From assembly GCF_963662255.1 (NCBI RefSeq), contig NC_085050.1, positions 20,625,131 through 20,689,130 of the forward strand: a stretch of 64,000 nt of DNA. Reading direction: 5' to 3'. The notes beneath the pieces were generated by a model, which worked only from the letters and a program-made list of their open reading frames with translations, had not been told where the DNA came from and did no database searches. How positions within the stretch are numbered: position 1 is the stretch's first letter; the number at the start of each line of letters is the position of its first letter. Positions 47,801 through 59,671 of this stretch are shown piece by piece. This DNA is from Cinclus cinclus (taxonomy: Eukaryota > Chordata > Aves > Passeriformes > Cinclidae). The position numbers and the translations under genes are program-made.

Positions 47801-50800
47801 TTTTGGTTCTGTTTGGTTTATTAGTTTAAGCAAGGCTAACTGGTAACTATAATACTCATGTAGAGATTTCAACTTTTAGTCTTATCCTTTGTAAATTAGC
47901 ATTTAATACAGGGTTTATTTGATATCTAGAGCCTAGCAGAATGTCTTTGTATTTTTTTTTCTTTCAACTGTACTTCTAAATGTTTTTATATTACACTTTG
48001 CTCATAGTATGACATCAGCAAGGACTTATTTTCTCCTTGTTTCATCTCATAAAATATAAAACACTTAATGAATTTTGCTGGAGTACATACTAGGAAGATA
48101 TACAGGTATTGGTTATAGCTATCATCAAGAGCATGTTCTTAAGTCGTCATCATCACAAATTTTAAAAGAACACAGTGTTTAGAAGGCATAGAGATTTTCT
48201 TTGAGGAATAGACTCTTCGAAAAAAAGTCATATGGAAATAGTAGTTTATCTGTTCTCTTTTTTGGGCAGGCACAGTGCTTTTTAGCCCACGTCAGTCTTA
48301 CTGATAATATTTGACAAGACATTCTCCTTGAACCTTGGAGGAAACTACATGGGAAGAAAACACTAAGTTTCAGACTATTTTGATTCTATACTCTATGGTG
48401 TACCAGGATGTATTGGCTTTATATAGAAGTATTTTATTTCTGTCTTATTAAGCCCATTATCATTTATACCAAAGGGGAACAAAAAGAAAAATTCTCTAAA
48501 GATTAAAGTTGTAGATTAAATTGATGTACAAATATCAGTGTCATTGTGATATGATCTTACTTGAATAGCTGAATCAGCATCTAAAAATATAATTAAAAAT
48601 AACATCTACTATATTCACAGCTTCTTCAACGTTTAGAAATAGGTAAAATTATAATTAATATGGTGATATATGTGTTCACTGCTCCAGCATCAATTCAGGA
48701 AATATAATTTTATATATTGGAAAACTTCTAACCTATTTATATTCTTTAAATATTTATCTGAATGTTTGTTCTCTTGAAAGGTTTCAGCATTGTAGATAGT
48801 TTAAAAATATGATAAAAATCTCTCCAAAGGTCAGCATGTAATTTTTATTGCTTTTTTTTATGCAAAGTGTCTGTGGGTGCCAGTTCCTATTTCTTTTTCT
48901 CCAACTTAACAAGTGTTAGGTTTCTTCAGCATAGATACTTTATTTATTATCAATTATCAGCTAAAAATATCAAGTGAACAGTGTATTACATAGGTTTTCT
49001 GCAACTAATTTCTTCAAAAGGAAGGAACAGGGGAAGGAAAGCAACTATAGAGACAAGGGTTTCAGAAGTAAGCAATTTCATCAAGCAGTTCATAGAAAAC
49101 ATCCAGGATGTCACAGACCTAGTCTTACACAATCTAGGTTCTCTGAGGTCATCTGAGGAATATCCCCACTCCCTCTGTGTTGAAAGTTCCAAAATAGGAC
49201 AGCAAGTTAAAAGCACAACATACTCTTGATTGACTGCTCAAAAATTGCTAATCAGGTAACTATTGAAACTTTGTTTATAATGGATTTTTTACTTATCAAT
49301 AAATATTTGATTTCTTAGTAACATGTTTCTACATAGCCCCACCAGTCTGGCTGAAGGGTCCTGTTGTGGGTCTCTTGAGGCTGGCTGGAGCCCACTGGAA
49401 CCAGCTGTGCCTGGCACAGAGCAAGCCCAGCCCCTCCTCCTAAAGACTGCCCTGCAGCTCCCCACTGCCATGGACACCCATTATGCAATTTCATACTATC
49501 TAAATTAAAACTAGGCTGGTTTTCTCTAATTGCTACTGTGGTTTTCTGTGCCATTTTGTAAGATTCTTTGTTCATTGGATACTGGACTTTTGCATGCATT
49601 ATCTTTATTTAGCTGCTGATTTAAACAGGCAGTGGTCTGTCTTCTACACAGTTCCAAATGTTCACTGCCTTTTTTCTAAAATATGTATCAGATTACTTAG
49701 GTCACAAGAAAGACTGTGTTCTTCCTAACCCACATAGATACCAAAACTGTGATCTTACAAAAATTGCTAGGTAGCTGCTGCCTTTCTGTTAGACCAATAA
49801 TCTAGAAGGTAGATGAACGGTGGTCTTGGAGGAAAGAATATTAAAGCCACCATTAATACATGTGAGAATCTTCCTCATTAGAAAGTAGGGGAAAAGTTCA
49901 ATAGTGTTAGAAATGCTGTAGGATTTTAGGAATGGTAAAAGATCTGCTAAAGTTTATTTATTTCTTCGCTTCTAACAGAAGTATTAACTCTACAAGAGTA
50001 TTACATCCTCAAGCCTTAGGTGTGGAGAGTACTCGCTGCAAGCTACTCATTAGCACTCTTCCTTGGAGTGGAAAATGCATGATCCTTTCCTGGTTTGCTA
50101 ATGTATAAACTTGTTTTGTAACGTTAGCTCCTGCAGGTTCCCATAGATGAATAAGATGGAAAGATTAAATGTATGGTAATCTTGGTCCTCTAACATTCAG
50201 CAGCAATGTATTTCTGTATTATATACATCCTAGACTGTGGAGCTTGCCATGCTAATCATATTGCATAGTTGAAAATGTTAACTTTTTAGCATTAAAACTC
50301 TATTTCTGACTTCTAACATTCTTATTTATCTCATGTAAGAGGACTTATGTCCACCAAATGTAATAAATGAGCCTTTTTATGAGGTTGTGTACTTTCAAAA
50401 TAGAAAGGCAAGATAGAACGGAGCTGGGTTAAGGCCCAGGCTGAAAGAAAGAGGATAACAAAAATTGTATTATTAATAATGGATGATGACTTTAAAGTGT
50501 CAGATTGTTTTGTTTTGTTATGCTTTTGAGGTTTTTTTAAGTACTAATATGCAGTTTATAAATAAATTATATCCATAAACTTAAGACCTTAGTATAAAAA
50601 ATAAAAAAGTCTAAATTAAAATTATATTGAAATTCTTAAACCAGATAAATTTAAATATCTAATTTTCCCTGATAATATGAGTTAAATTTATTACATTTAT
50701 TTCTTTCCAGTGCCATAGGAAAATGATGTGAAAAATGACTAGTCTGTTAAACAGATAATGTCTCAGAGTGGGACATCCATCTTTCAGTGTGGGCAGTATA

Positions 50801-51359
50801 TCACCTAGTTGCAAGAATTACAATACTCATAAAAGCTCATAAAATTAGAAGTACTGGTAAAGGCAATTTTTTTTACTGAAAGTCTATATAAAAACAACAG
50901 GCTTTTGATTTCTAAATCCTGATGCAGTGGGTATTCCTGCTACTATTATAGCTTATCTTCAAAGAAAAAAATCTTGGAAGTATAAATTAAATCTGGACAT
51001 ACTGAAAATCTGAAATTCATCCCTAAAATAACCATAAATTTATTTCAATTTACTAGGTTTAGATTCTTCCTTAAGACTGATTATCATGAAAATCTTAGCA
51101 CTTGTTTCCAGCCATATCTGTACAGAAGTCTGAATAATATCCTTTTGTCCATACAGAGAGATCCTAGCAGACAGCATGTTCCGTGGTATTCTTGGACTGT
51201 GTTTTGTTCACCCAGGAGTTTCAACTTGATTGAACACAATCATTCTTGCTGACATGGACCTAGGCTAAGGTGTATCACATGCAAACCAAATTTGCCCAAA
51301 TTGTGGAAATGATTTGATTTAACTAGCAGTTGTTACCTTTCTGTTCTTTCTCTTGACAG
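44851..51359. other. AT-rich unique DNA with two GC-normal islands
   Basis: Mostly AT-rich. Two less AT-rich blocks stand out: 46770-47140 (with a GCATATAAAGG TATA-like word near 47008 and a TCACGTCA CRE-like word near 46901) and 49325-49480 (GC-rich, overlapped by frames on both strands). Neither resembles a gene or repeat family I can name. No exon with recognisable coding similarity is seen. Confidence 0.5.
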
Positions 51360-51476
51360 GGAGATTTAGAGCTTTATCAAATACACAAGATGAAAGCATC
51401 AGTGGCCTACACTATACTGGGTCACCCTGTGATAGCTCTAGCAAAACAAAAATGTTATCATTTTATTGTCAAAATG
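51360..51476 (+). other. candidate internal exon (117 bp, phase 0/0)
   Basis: A long pyrimidine tract with consensus acceptor (CTGTTCTTTCTCTTGACAG) ends at 51359, and a consensus donor (AAAATG/GTGAGT) follows at 51476/51477. The segment is exactly 39 codons, open from first base to last, so it could be skipped or included without shifting frame. The peptide begins GDLELYQIHKMKASVAY and matches no family I recognise. It is the best splice-bounded open segment in the window, but without transcript or conservation data it may be chance or a non-coding exon. Confidence 0.3.
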
Positions 51477-51879
51477 GTGAGTTCTGAGAGGACTTGAAGG
51501 GACAGACTTTAAAATAGCATGGTCTTTCCTACTACTACTACTAATATAGGTGGCTGAAATATATATAAATTTCTTCTTCAGGAATGCTGGCCAGAAGCCA
51601 ATCAAAATAATAAATCTCTGAAAATTCTTAAAAACAAATTTCAATACACAGAGTTAAAATCTTATAATCAAAAATGAATATGCAGTTCCAAAAAATAATT
51701 ATTAATTAATTGTTCTTTAACTGTTCTCTTGACTGATGATGGCCCCTATGAGTTAGCAGGCAAAGAGATCTTTGATTCCACAAAAGCCATGGGATACCAA
51801 AGCTGGTCTGGTGATCTGAAGGATGCTACTAACTAAGCAATTTGGAAGCTCCTTGGACTTCACGATTAGAAAATGCTGT

Positions 51880-52316
51880 GGAATTAATTCACTGTTTCTC
51901 ATGGGCCAGCAGGTGTTCAGCCATCTCCAGGAGAGCAGATCTTCTTCCTTTGTAATGGTGACTTGGGAAGACCAACACCATCACTCCAAATGCGCACCCC
52001 CCCCCCCCCCCCCCCCCAATTCCTTCTTCCCCTCACTTTGTACACTGAGCATGATGTCACACTGTCTGGAACATCCCTTGGGTCAGTTTGGGTCACCTGT
52101 CCTGGCTGTGTCTCCTCTCAACATCCCATTCATCCCCAACTTCCTTGCCAATGTGGCAGTGTGAAAAGCAGAAAAGGCTTTGGCTCTGTGTAAGCCTTGT
52201 CCAGCAATAACAAAAACATCTCTGTACTATCAGCCCTGTGTACAGCACAAATCCAAACCAGCCCCATACTAGACAGTGTGAAGGAAATTAACTCTACACC
52301 AGCCAAAACCTGAACA
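51880..52316 (-). mobile_element. endogenous retrovirus LTR, truncated, second family
   Basis: Read on the minus strand from 52316, it begins TGTTCAGGTTTTGGCTGG and continues through 'TAATTTCCTTCACACTG', 'GGATTTGTGCTGTACACAG', 'TTGTTATTGCTGGACAAGG', 'CAGGACAGGTGACCCAAACT', a weak TATA box (GTGTACAAAG), a G tract (21 C on plus at 51997-52017) and 'TCTCCTGGAGATGGCTGAAC'. That order matches a common bird LTR family with TG start. Similarity stops near 51880, before the polyadenylation region, so the 3' end is missing. It is unrelated to the LTR family of the 31-41 kb cluster. Confidence 0.75.
51997..52017. repeat. 21-base poly-C tract inside the LTR
   Basis: An uninterrupted C run on plus (G on minus) at the position where this LTR family normally carries a shorter G run. 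It is probably expanded by slippage and its length may be affected by sequencing error. Confidence 0.93.
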
Positions 52317-55300
52317 ATTCTCTAGCCTCAGTTTTTTTTCTTTCCATTTTTTTTGAATTCACAGTATCTATTTATTTAAGACAAAAACAAATGTTTAACA
52401 CTTCTGACAAAAATCTATCACAAAGTAAACATAGCTAAAGTTTGTCTATTTCCCATCCTTGAAAATATAATACCTTTAATGTGATTTTAATACTCTCTTT
52501 GTCTTGAAGGAAGTGTAAATTAACCTGACATAAGATCAGCTGAGACTTATTTAAAATTACTTTCCATTTAAGCATTATTAAGATCCAAAGAGTCAGTTTC
52601 ACTCTCAATACATTATCAGTTATTTTCCTGTAATGATGCTCATCATCTCATCTTGGAGTCTATCTGGAAGGAGACATTGAAAACAGTGAACTGCATTTAT
52701 TTTCATTGGAGCTAAACATAGGACTACTGCAGAGTTCTGAGTGGTCCAAGCTTTGTGTAGGGTTTCTTTTTTATTCAGGCCAATATTCATATGAAAGGCA
52801 GAAAAAAGATCCAGTGTTTGCTGCTTGTCTCATAAGTGCAAACCCTGTTGGTTCTGTTTTGTTTTTCTTCATCTTTGCAAAATTTAAAATACATGTGAGA
52901 TTCTATTGTGAGTAAAAGGTAGAAGAATGTCATTTACTGATAAAAAGAAAGGGATGCTTAGACCGATATATTCTGCTAATTTAAATTTACTTCCTAATAG
53001 CTATAGCAGAATATCAGAAAACTGTTGTAGTCAATAGACATCCAAACAGGGGTGCACAAAAAATACAATGTAAGGAATAGGCAAACAAAACAGTCAAGCA
53101 TAAAGATACCATGATTTATTGCTTGTTATCAGAAAAATGGGAACCACACAAAGCAAAACAGCTTAAAGTTTTTACGCACATAGCTATGCGAAACTTCACT
53201 GACCATAGTAAAATAGGCAAAATAGATAGAGAAAGAAACTTCAGTTAAAATATTTTCCATATACATTTATTTCTTTGAGAGGATCAATGAACAAAGTATA
53301 ACACTTCTCAGTACTTATGAATGTTTTTAAAATATCTCTGCAAGAGCTCTTGATAGCATTATAGAATGAAATACCTGCCATTCAAAGCTAGAAGCAGTGT
53401 AAAATAAGAATGGGAAATATGGAATTTATTTTATATAATATTGTGATCTAATTTTTTGCCATATGTAGGAGTCCTGTTGATTTTATTTTACTCAAAAAAG
53501 GGTGAAATACTTACATTCTTTTAGTCTTCTGATATTGGTACTGCATACATGTTTTGTTATTGTAACATACTTATAATTTTTTAATTAAAAAAAGAACAAA
53601 ACACAGCAAACAAACAAACAAGCAACTTCCCCAAACTAAAAAAAAAACCCCAAAACAAACCAAATAGGAAAGCAAAAAAAGTGTAAGGTATTGCATACCA
53701 AGGGAAAAGGATTTACTTTAAACAGTGAAGTGGTTTAGAAATGTTCTGTATTCAAACTTTACTGCTTTATGGGTTTAAAACATTTTCAAACTATATATAA
53801 TGAGGCATCTTGGGATAAAGGTTATATATTGTCTGGACAATGTCACTTTCAAATATCAATTTGTTTTGCAAACCACTATTGTCAAGCTATTGATCTCATC
53901 TATATAATATTAACACTGATTCTCTCAAATGAGAAATTATTCTGGTATTTTTCACTGGTAAAGAAGTGGTTTTAATTTTTATCTGAGTTTACTTGTTTAT
54001 TGTTAGTTAAATCTATGAAATTAGCTCTGTGAAAAGGGGAATGAGACTAAGTTAAGCATTACAGATTTGATTTCTATGACATAATCAAATTCATGACAAA
54101 TGCATCATAAATCAGGATCACAATGTCAAGGGAGAAGTGTTGTCCAATGAAAGCAGTTTTCAGCCTTGTTCTAATTGTCTTTATTGGACTATTTCTTTCC
54201 CCTTATACCCGATGGATTAGATTTTATCCTAGAAGTTGTTACAAAAACTCATTGATGTTAGTCAAGCCACTGAAGACATTTTTAACAGTGTAGTCTTCAT
54301 TGTCATGCTTGCTTGTTAGTCTTCAGTTTAGAGTTTGATTTATTGAAGTGCAAATTTTGCATGAACTTGGAGTGAAAATTGGCAGAGTTGCATCTAAAAA
54401 CCATTGGTTAGAGCCGTAACTTTTAAGCATTTCTTTAAATTTATTCTATCAAATCTTCATTTTGAAAGGATGTCACTTTCTAATACGTAGCATTTTGAAC
54501 AACATCTTTGTTAAGTAAATTTTCTAAGGAAAAAAAAACACTAACAATCAACACTCCTCCACCCTCGAGACAAAAAAAGAAAAAACAAAAACGAAAAACC
54601 AAAACACACAGAAAAAAAAATAACCACCACCCCCCCCCCCAAAAAAAAAAAAAAAAAGGGAAATTGCAGTTTGTTTGGTTGGTTTGTTTGTATTTCTTTC
54701 TGTCTTTCTGTCTTTCTTTCTTTCTTAGTCGACTTCTTTTCCTATTGATCTGCATTAAAATTTATACAGCCTGGAGCATGAAAACACATTAACTCTGTGT
54801 GTTTTTTTAATTATTATCCTGAACTGGAAAGTGAAAAAAGTTATTCTTAGAAGTAAATCTAAAGAGCTTGCCAGGAAAATATATTGAAATATCTTTTAAT
54901 GGGACTTATGTTGTATTTGAGCATTTTTTGTTTTAATCTGCTTTAAGGGAAAAAACAAACAAACAAACAAAACCCAGTGAGGCAAAGCAGAAAAAAATCT
55001 TGGCATATTTTACAAGTTTGTGTTTTGAAACTTTTCCACCACACATTTATGCATGGAACTTACTTCTCTTTATATTTTAAATCCAGAATTTAACATATGA
55101 ATACAAATAACTAAGCTAAAAGAGAATATTTCTTTAGTCACAATCTACAATAGAAATCATGTCTAAACCTGTGAAGTGGAAGAGGTTGTCTTTGACTCAG
55201 CAGGAACTTGATCTTTGGAGAAAAAAATTCTTAGTGGTTAAAAGCAAAACTTGTTATTTATTAATCTTGTTTTAATCAATTGCTTTGACCTCTTAATAAC

Positions 55301-55614
55301 ATCTGTCCAAGCTCTGCACCTATACTCTATTATTAAATATTTTGTTTTGGGAGGCTTTTTCTAACTTATATTACCTGAATTTTTAATTAACAACTGTTTA
55401 TATCCCGCAGCTTCAAAACTGCCCCTGGATTGTTTTGGTGCAAAGATCCAAAATAAATTATTTAAAATTTCCACATTATTAATTGCAAATTGTTAGAGAA
55501 AATAGTGTTATGCATTTTCTCTGTATCATTGCAATTCTTGGAAAGCACTCTATGCAATACATTCCTTCGCTCTTTTCTTCCATGCTGAGTGAACAAAAAT
55601 GCAATGTAGGTATT
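52317..55614. other. AT-rich unique DNA with low-complexity clusters
   Basis: No gene is recognised. A/C-rich low complexity occurs at 53590-53680, 54529-54735 and 54951-54973. The plus frame at 52706-52915 and the others nearby have no recognised motif. Confidence 0.55.
54529..54735. repeat. composite poly-A / poly-C / TTTC low-complexity cluster
   Basis: In order: an A run, A-rich sequence with C interruptions, an 11-C run passing directly into a 16-A run (about 54631-54657), then GTTTG units and TTTCTGTC/TTTC units. The Lys/Pro-rich plus frame and the Phe/Gly-rich minus frame over this region are low-complexity artefacts. Confidence 0.9.
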
Positions 55615-56205
55615 TCTTAGTAATAGGTTGGGAAAAACCTCCAAGGTAAATGAGTCCAACTAAGTGTCACCCCAGTCATTTGTTGAACACTTCTAGGGAT
55701 GGTGACTCTACCACTTCCCTGGGAAGTCCTTTCCAATGCTTGACAATAATTTCAGTAAAGAAATTCTTCCTGATGTACAACCTGAACCGCCCCCAGTGTA
55801 GCTGGAGGTAATTTCCTCGCATCCTTTCCCTGGTTGCTTGGGAGAGGAGGCTCACCCCCACCTTTCTACACCCTCCCTTCAGGCAGTTGCAGCCTCTCCT
55901 AAGCCTCCTTTTTTCCAGGCTAAACAAGCCAAGCCCAGTTCCCTCAGCCACTCCTCATATAACTCACTCTCCAGAGCCTTCAACAGCTTCATCATTGCTC
56001 TTCTCTGGAAATCTTCCAGCACCTCAATGTCTTTCTTGAAGTGAGTGCCCAGAACTGGCCCCTGGACACAGCTCTCAAGGTGTGGCCTCACCAATTAGGA
56101 GTACAGGGAGATAATCACTGCCCTGCTGTCCACACTGTCTTTGATAGAAGCCAGGATGCCCTTGGACTTCTTTGCCACCTGGGTACATTGCTGGCTGAAA
56201 TTTGA
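55615..56205 (-). mobile_element. CR1 LINE 3' UTR and distal ORF2, minus strand
   Basis: Reverse-complement CR1 blocks in order: 'GGTTGGGAAAAACCTCCAAGG' region near 55625, 'GAGTCCAACTAAGTGTCACC', 'AAGAAATTCTTCCTGATGT', 'TTTTTTCCAGGCTAAACAAG' near 55909, 'CTCAGCCACTCCTCATA', 'GGTGTGGCCTCACCA' near 56080 and 'TTGCCACCTGGGTACATTGC' near 56172. It belongs to a CR1 subfamily different from the copies at 3.1 and 41.2 kb. The frames on both strands here (minus 55676-55951, plus 55838-56044, minus 55879-56094) are remnants without a complete ORF. Confidence 0.9.
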
Positions 56206-59200
56206 TTGTATCTGCTTACCATGTGGAACATTTCATCCTTAAAATAATTTAAATGTAAGGAAAAATAAACAAGTAAAGATTTTTTTACATGTTCATGACT
56301 AAGAAGACTATCATTGCTGTTAAGCATGTAAAGTATTTACTGAGAGAAATCTTACAGAAGAACTGAACTTGGTTAGTTGTTAAGCCATATTTCTAAGCCT
56401 TCAAAAAAAAATTATATAATGGAAGTTGCTTACAACAATATACAATTCTAAAAACACAAAAAGGTTTTTACTGTATCCAAGCTCAAAATATAAGGTGCCT
56501 CATAAATTCAGTGGGATTTCTTACTGATGCTTTTTCTTATCATTTATATGACAGAATATTCAGTTTGAAAATTTCTAGGAGGTATTTAGAGACAGAATGT
56601 CAAGAATCCACCTCTATGTCGTTCTCTACTTTGAAACTTTAATATACCTCATTTCATACTGCTACTGCCATTAAGACATTAATACCTTGGAAACAGAATT
56701 ATCCTCATCTATCCTGATCTGACTATAAGTACTTTGGTCACCTAACTGTTATTCAGGACACTGCCCTCCTTTTCCACAAGAGTTTTCCACATCTGAGATA
56801 AAATGCAATAAAATCTTTTTATCAGTTCTTCCATGCTGAGTGAACAAATATGCACAAGAGCTTTCCACATCAAAAACAGAAGTTTTTTATGGACTTTTAA
56901 AGCATCTGCATCTAGCAAAAGGAACTTAGAAATTTATCTTTCATTTCCACGTAAACATTGTATTGTGGGGTTTGGGATTCTTTCTAATAGTTATTCTGTA
57001 AGGTCTATTGTGGGTGACATCAGTGGAAAGGTCAAATATCATATGCTATCATAGTGATTGTCAGTAGCAGGAACTAGGGAGGTTTGGGCAGCAAATTGTC
57101 CAAAGAGCTCCAAAGATTCTAATTGTAGTAGACACAAGCTATGATGTGAGAAGCACAGTTCAGTGAACATGCCTCACAATAAAGATTTTTTTAAAGCTAC
57201 CTTTATTGGTGGAGAAGCAAACCATAAAGACTGTTTCCAGAGTAAATGCTTTTGTGACTTCTATTTAGTTTTCATACATGTCATAGCTAGAAGGTGATTA
57301 GAAATTGCCAAAAGATTATATTAATTTAAAATGCCAGAATAGACATATTGGATCAGAAGGTTCCACCTCTCCTTCCTCTCACATAACTTTATTAAAGATT
57401 TAAAATAATACTTTAAGAAAGGTACTGTTACTAAAATAGATTTAATCCTGAATTGCATTGTTTCCTGTTAAAAGAGGAACATTTAATTACATGTTGCACA
57501 GCTAAAATTGGAAAGTATTTCCTTCCAAGAGAAGTATAAAAGTCAACTAGATGTGTTACAATGCTTTTTATTTAATTTAGGTTGTCCATTTAAAAATTAT
57601 TTAAAGAAAAATGTACCCCTTGAAATATGTTAAGGCTGCACACTGAAACATCATTGGTGATATGTGCCCATTTAAAAACTTATTTTTTTGCAAGTGTTTA
57701 TATTTGGTTTGGGTTTTTTTACTTTTTCTTATATATGGAGTAAATAACTTGCTGTTTATGAAGACTTTAGACTGCATAATTAATTTTGAAAAAGTTAGTA
57801 TTTAGTAAATTAAGTCCCTACATTTTTTTATTTTTACAAGAGCTAAAAGTCGCATAAAATGTCTTTTACTGAAACTGAAAAAAAAAAAAGCTTGCAAACC
57901 TAATTACTTTTTGTTACTTCAGAACATTTTGGATATTTTTTTAGGTCTTTACAGACTGAAACTGAGTATTTCCATTCCTTTATAGTATTTCTAGAGAAGC
58001 ATAGATTCTGTTGACTGGAGCCATGAATTCCTTTTTCTTTTTGTGGTTTGGGGTTTTTTAGGGAGTTTGGGGTGTTTTGAGAGCAATACACTGTATACTA
58101 TTAAAAGAAGTTGGAATCCCAGATGGGAAAGTAGAGTGATCTTTTTTACTTCAGACCTATGAAGTGTGAGTCAATGCCATGCATTTGGGGAAGATTAAAG
58201 GTTGGGTATGTTAGACAGGCAAAGTCATTTCAAAAGGATAATCCTGCATAATTTATGAGGAAAAAAATGGAAGACAGGTTTTGTGTATATGCAGAAACAA
58301 GTACTTAGCTCAATCTATCAAAACAATTGTAATCCCATTCATCAGAGGTGACACAGTGAACATACATTCATGTTTACTCTGCAGCATAGCTCCAGTATTC
58401 CTGATTTTAAATTTCCCATTGATGTAGCAGTGCTGGCAGAAACACCTTTTGTAAATGCAGTTAATGTAGAGAGGTTGTTTAAAAAGTGATTTGGATGACA
58501 AGAGACAAGCTACTTGATTTAAAAACCCAAAGTTTGTTCATTGTAACTGTTAATCTGCAGGTTGGGCAGTTTTTCAGAAACAAAACATTTTGTTTTGTTC
58601 AAACAAAATAGAACAATCACAAAAAAAAAGAAAAAAGCCTAGATGAACAAAGAATGCATCTTCATCAATTTCCTCTCTTTTGCTTTGTGAATGAATTATT
58701 GGAGAAAATCTGTTACCTTTTCAATTAGTTGTTTTTCCTCCTTGGCTGGTAAGCTCTTGCTGACACAAGAATAATTATGAAATCTGATTTAAAACTTGAG
58801 ATTACCCATGGATAGGATTTCTTATGTAGTCAGTACAGCAATAGCAGGATTTCTTGGTTTTTAGTGGCTATTTTATGCTAAATATTTGATTTACACTGTT
58901 TCTTTTTATTTCTTTTTTCCTATATCAAAATTATTTTTTGTCTTTTGTGACAGAGTCTATATTTAGTTTCAAGAAGTCTAGACTATTTATTCAGTGCAGT
59001 TCCCAGTTTAGCATACACTGAGAAAAAGCATAGACAGAAATGGACATTTCTTTATTTGAGTCCTCTTCATTTTATTTTATAATTGTGATTATTTCTTCCC
59101 CACACACTTCCTGGTATTAAATACTCATAATGGGGTGGTTTTTTTTCTTTTTTTCCTGATAGTACTCACATCATGTTGTAGCTGCCTATGAAGCACTGCA

Positions 59201-59419
59201 GTTTTATGATGCACAAGCAATCTCAGACACAGTGTGTGTATGGCAATGTGTTGCTGCTGTAGTCCATGACAAGAGGATCAGATGTCACTGCACCTTCAGG
59301 GTGCTACAGCACAGTGTTATCCACCTCACCCATTTTCCAGCCTTAGAAACCCAGCAGAGAAATATTTGGCTTCCACTGTTCTGTACTGATTGCAACCCAT
59401 CAGTGTCCTTTCCCCTGAG
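56206..59419. other. AT-rich unique DNA, no gene seen
   Basis: No recognisable exon, RNA gene or transposon. The frames are short and random-looking. GC content rises slightly from about 59170 toward the LTR fragment. Confidence 0.55.
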
Positions 59420-59625
59420 CTGTTGAGGCAAGGAGAGGAGGCAGATGAGTTAGGAATGAAGTGGAGTTTGATGAAAGGTTTCTAGAGGAAAGATGTTCAA
59501 GTTTTTGCCTTTGTACCTCACCATTCTAAGTTGTTTTTAGTTGGCAATAAATTAAACTTACTTTCCCTGAGCTGAATCTGTTTAGCCTGTGGTCGTAATT
59601 GATAAATTATGTCAATGTTTATTTT
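59420..59625 (+). mobile_element. endogenous retrovirus LTR fragment (R region)
   Basis: 'CTCACCATTCTAAGTTG', 'TTGGCAATAAATTAAACTTA' (AATAAA at 59546-59551) and 'TGAGCTGAATCTGTTTAGCC' match the polyadenylation/R end of the bird LTR superfamily that also includes the 31-41 kb cluster, here in plus orientation. Upstream 'GAGGCAAGGAGAGGAGGCAG' probably belongs to the same LTR; its 5' limit could lie further left, to about 59220. The right part is degraded and no target duplication is visible. Confidence 0.5.
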
Positions 59626-59671
59626 GACACATTTGCTTCCTTTCTTATTTCTTTGCCTGTGCTGTTGAGTA

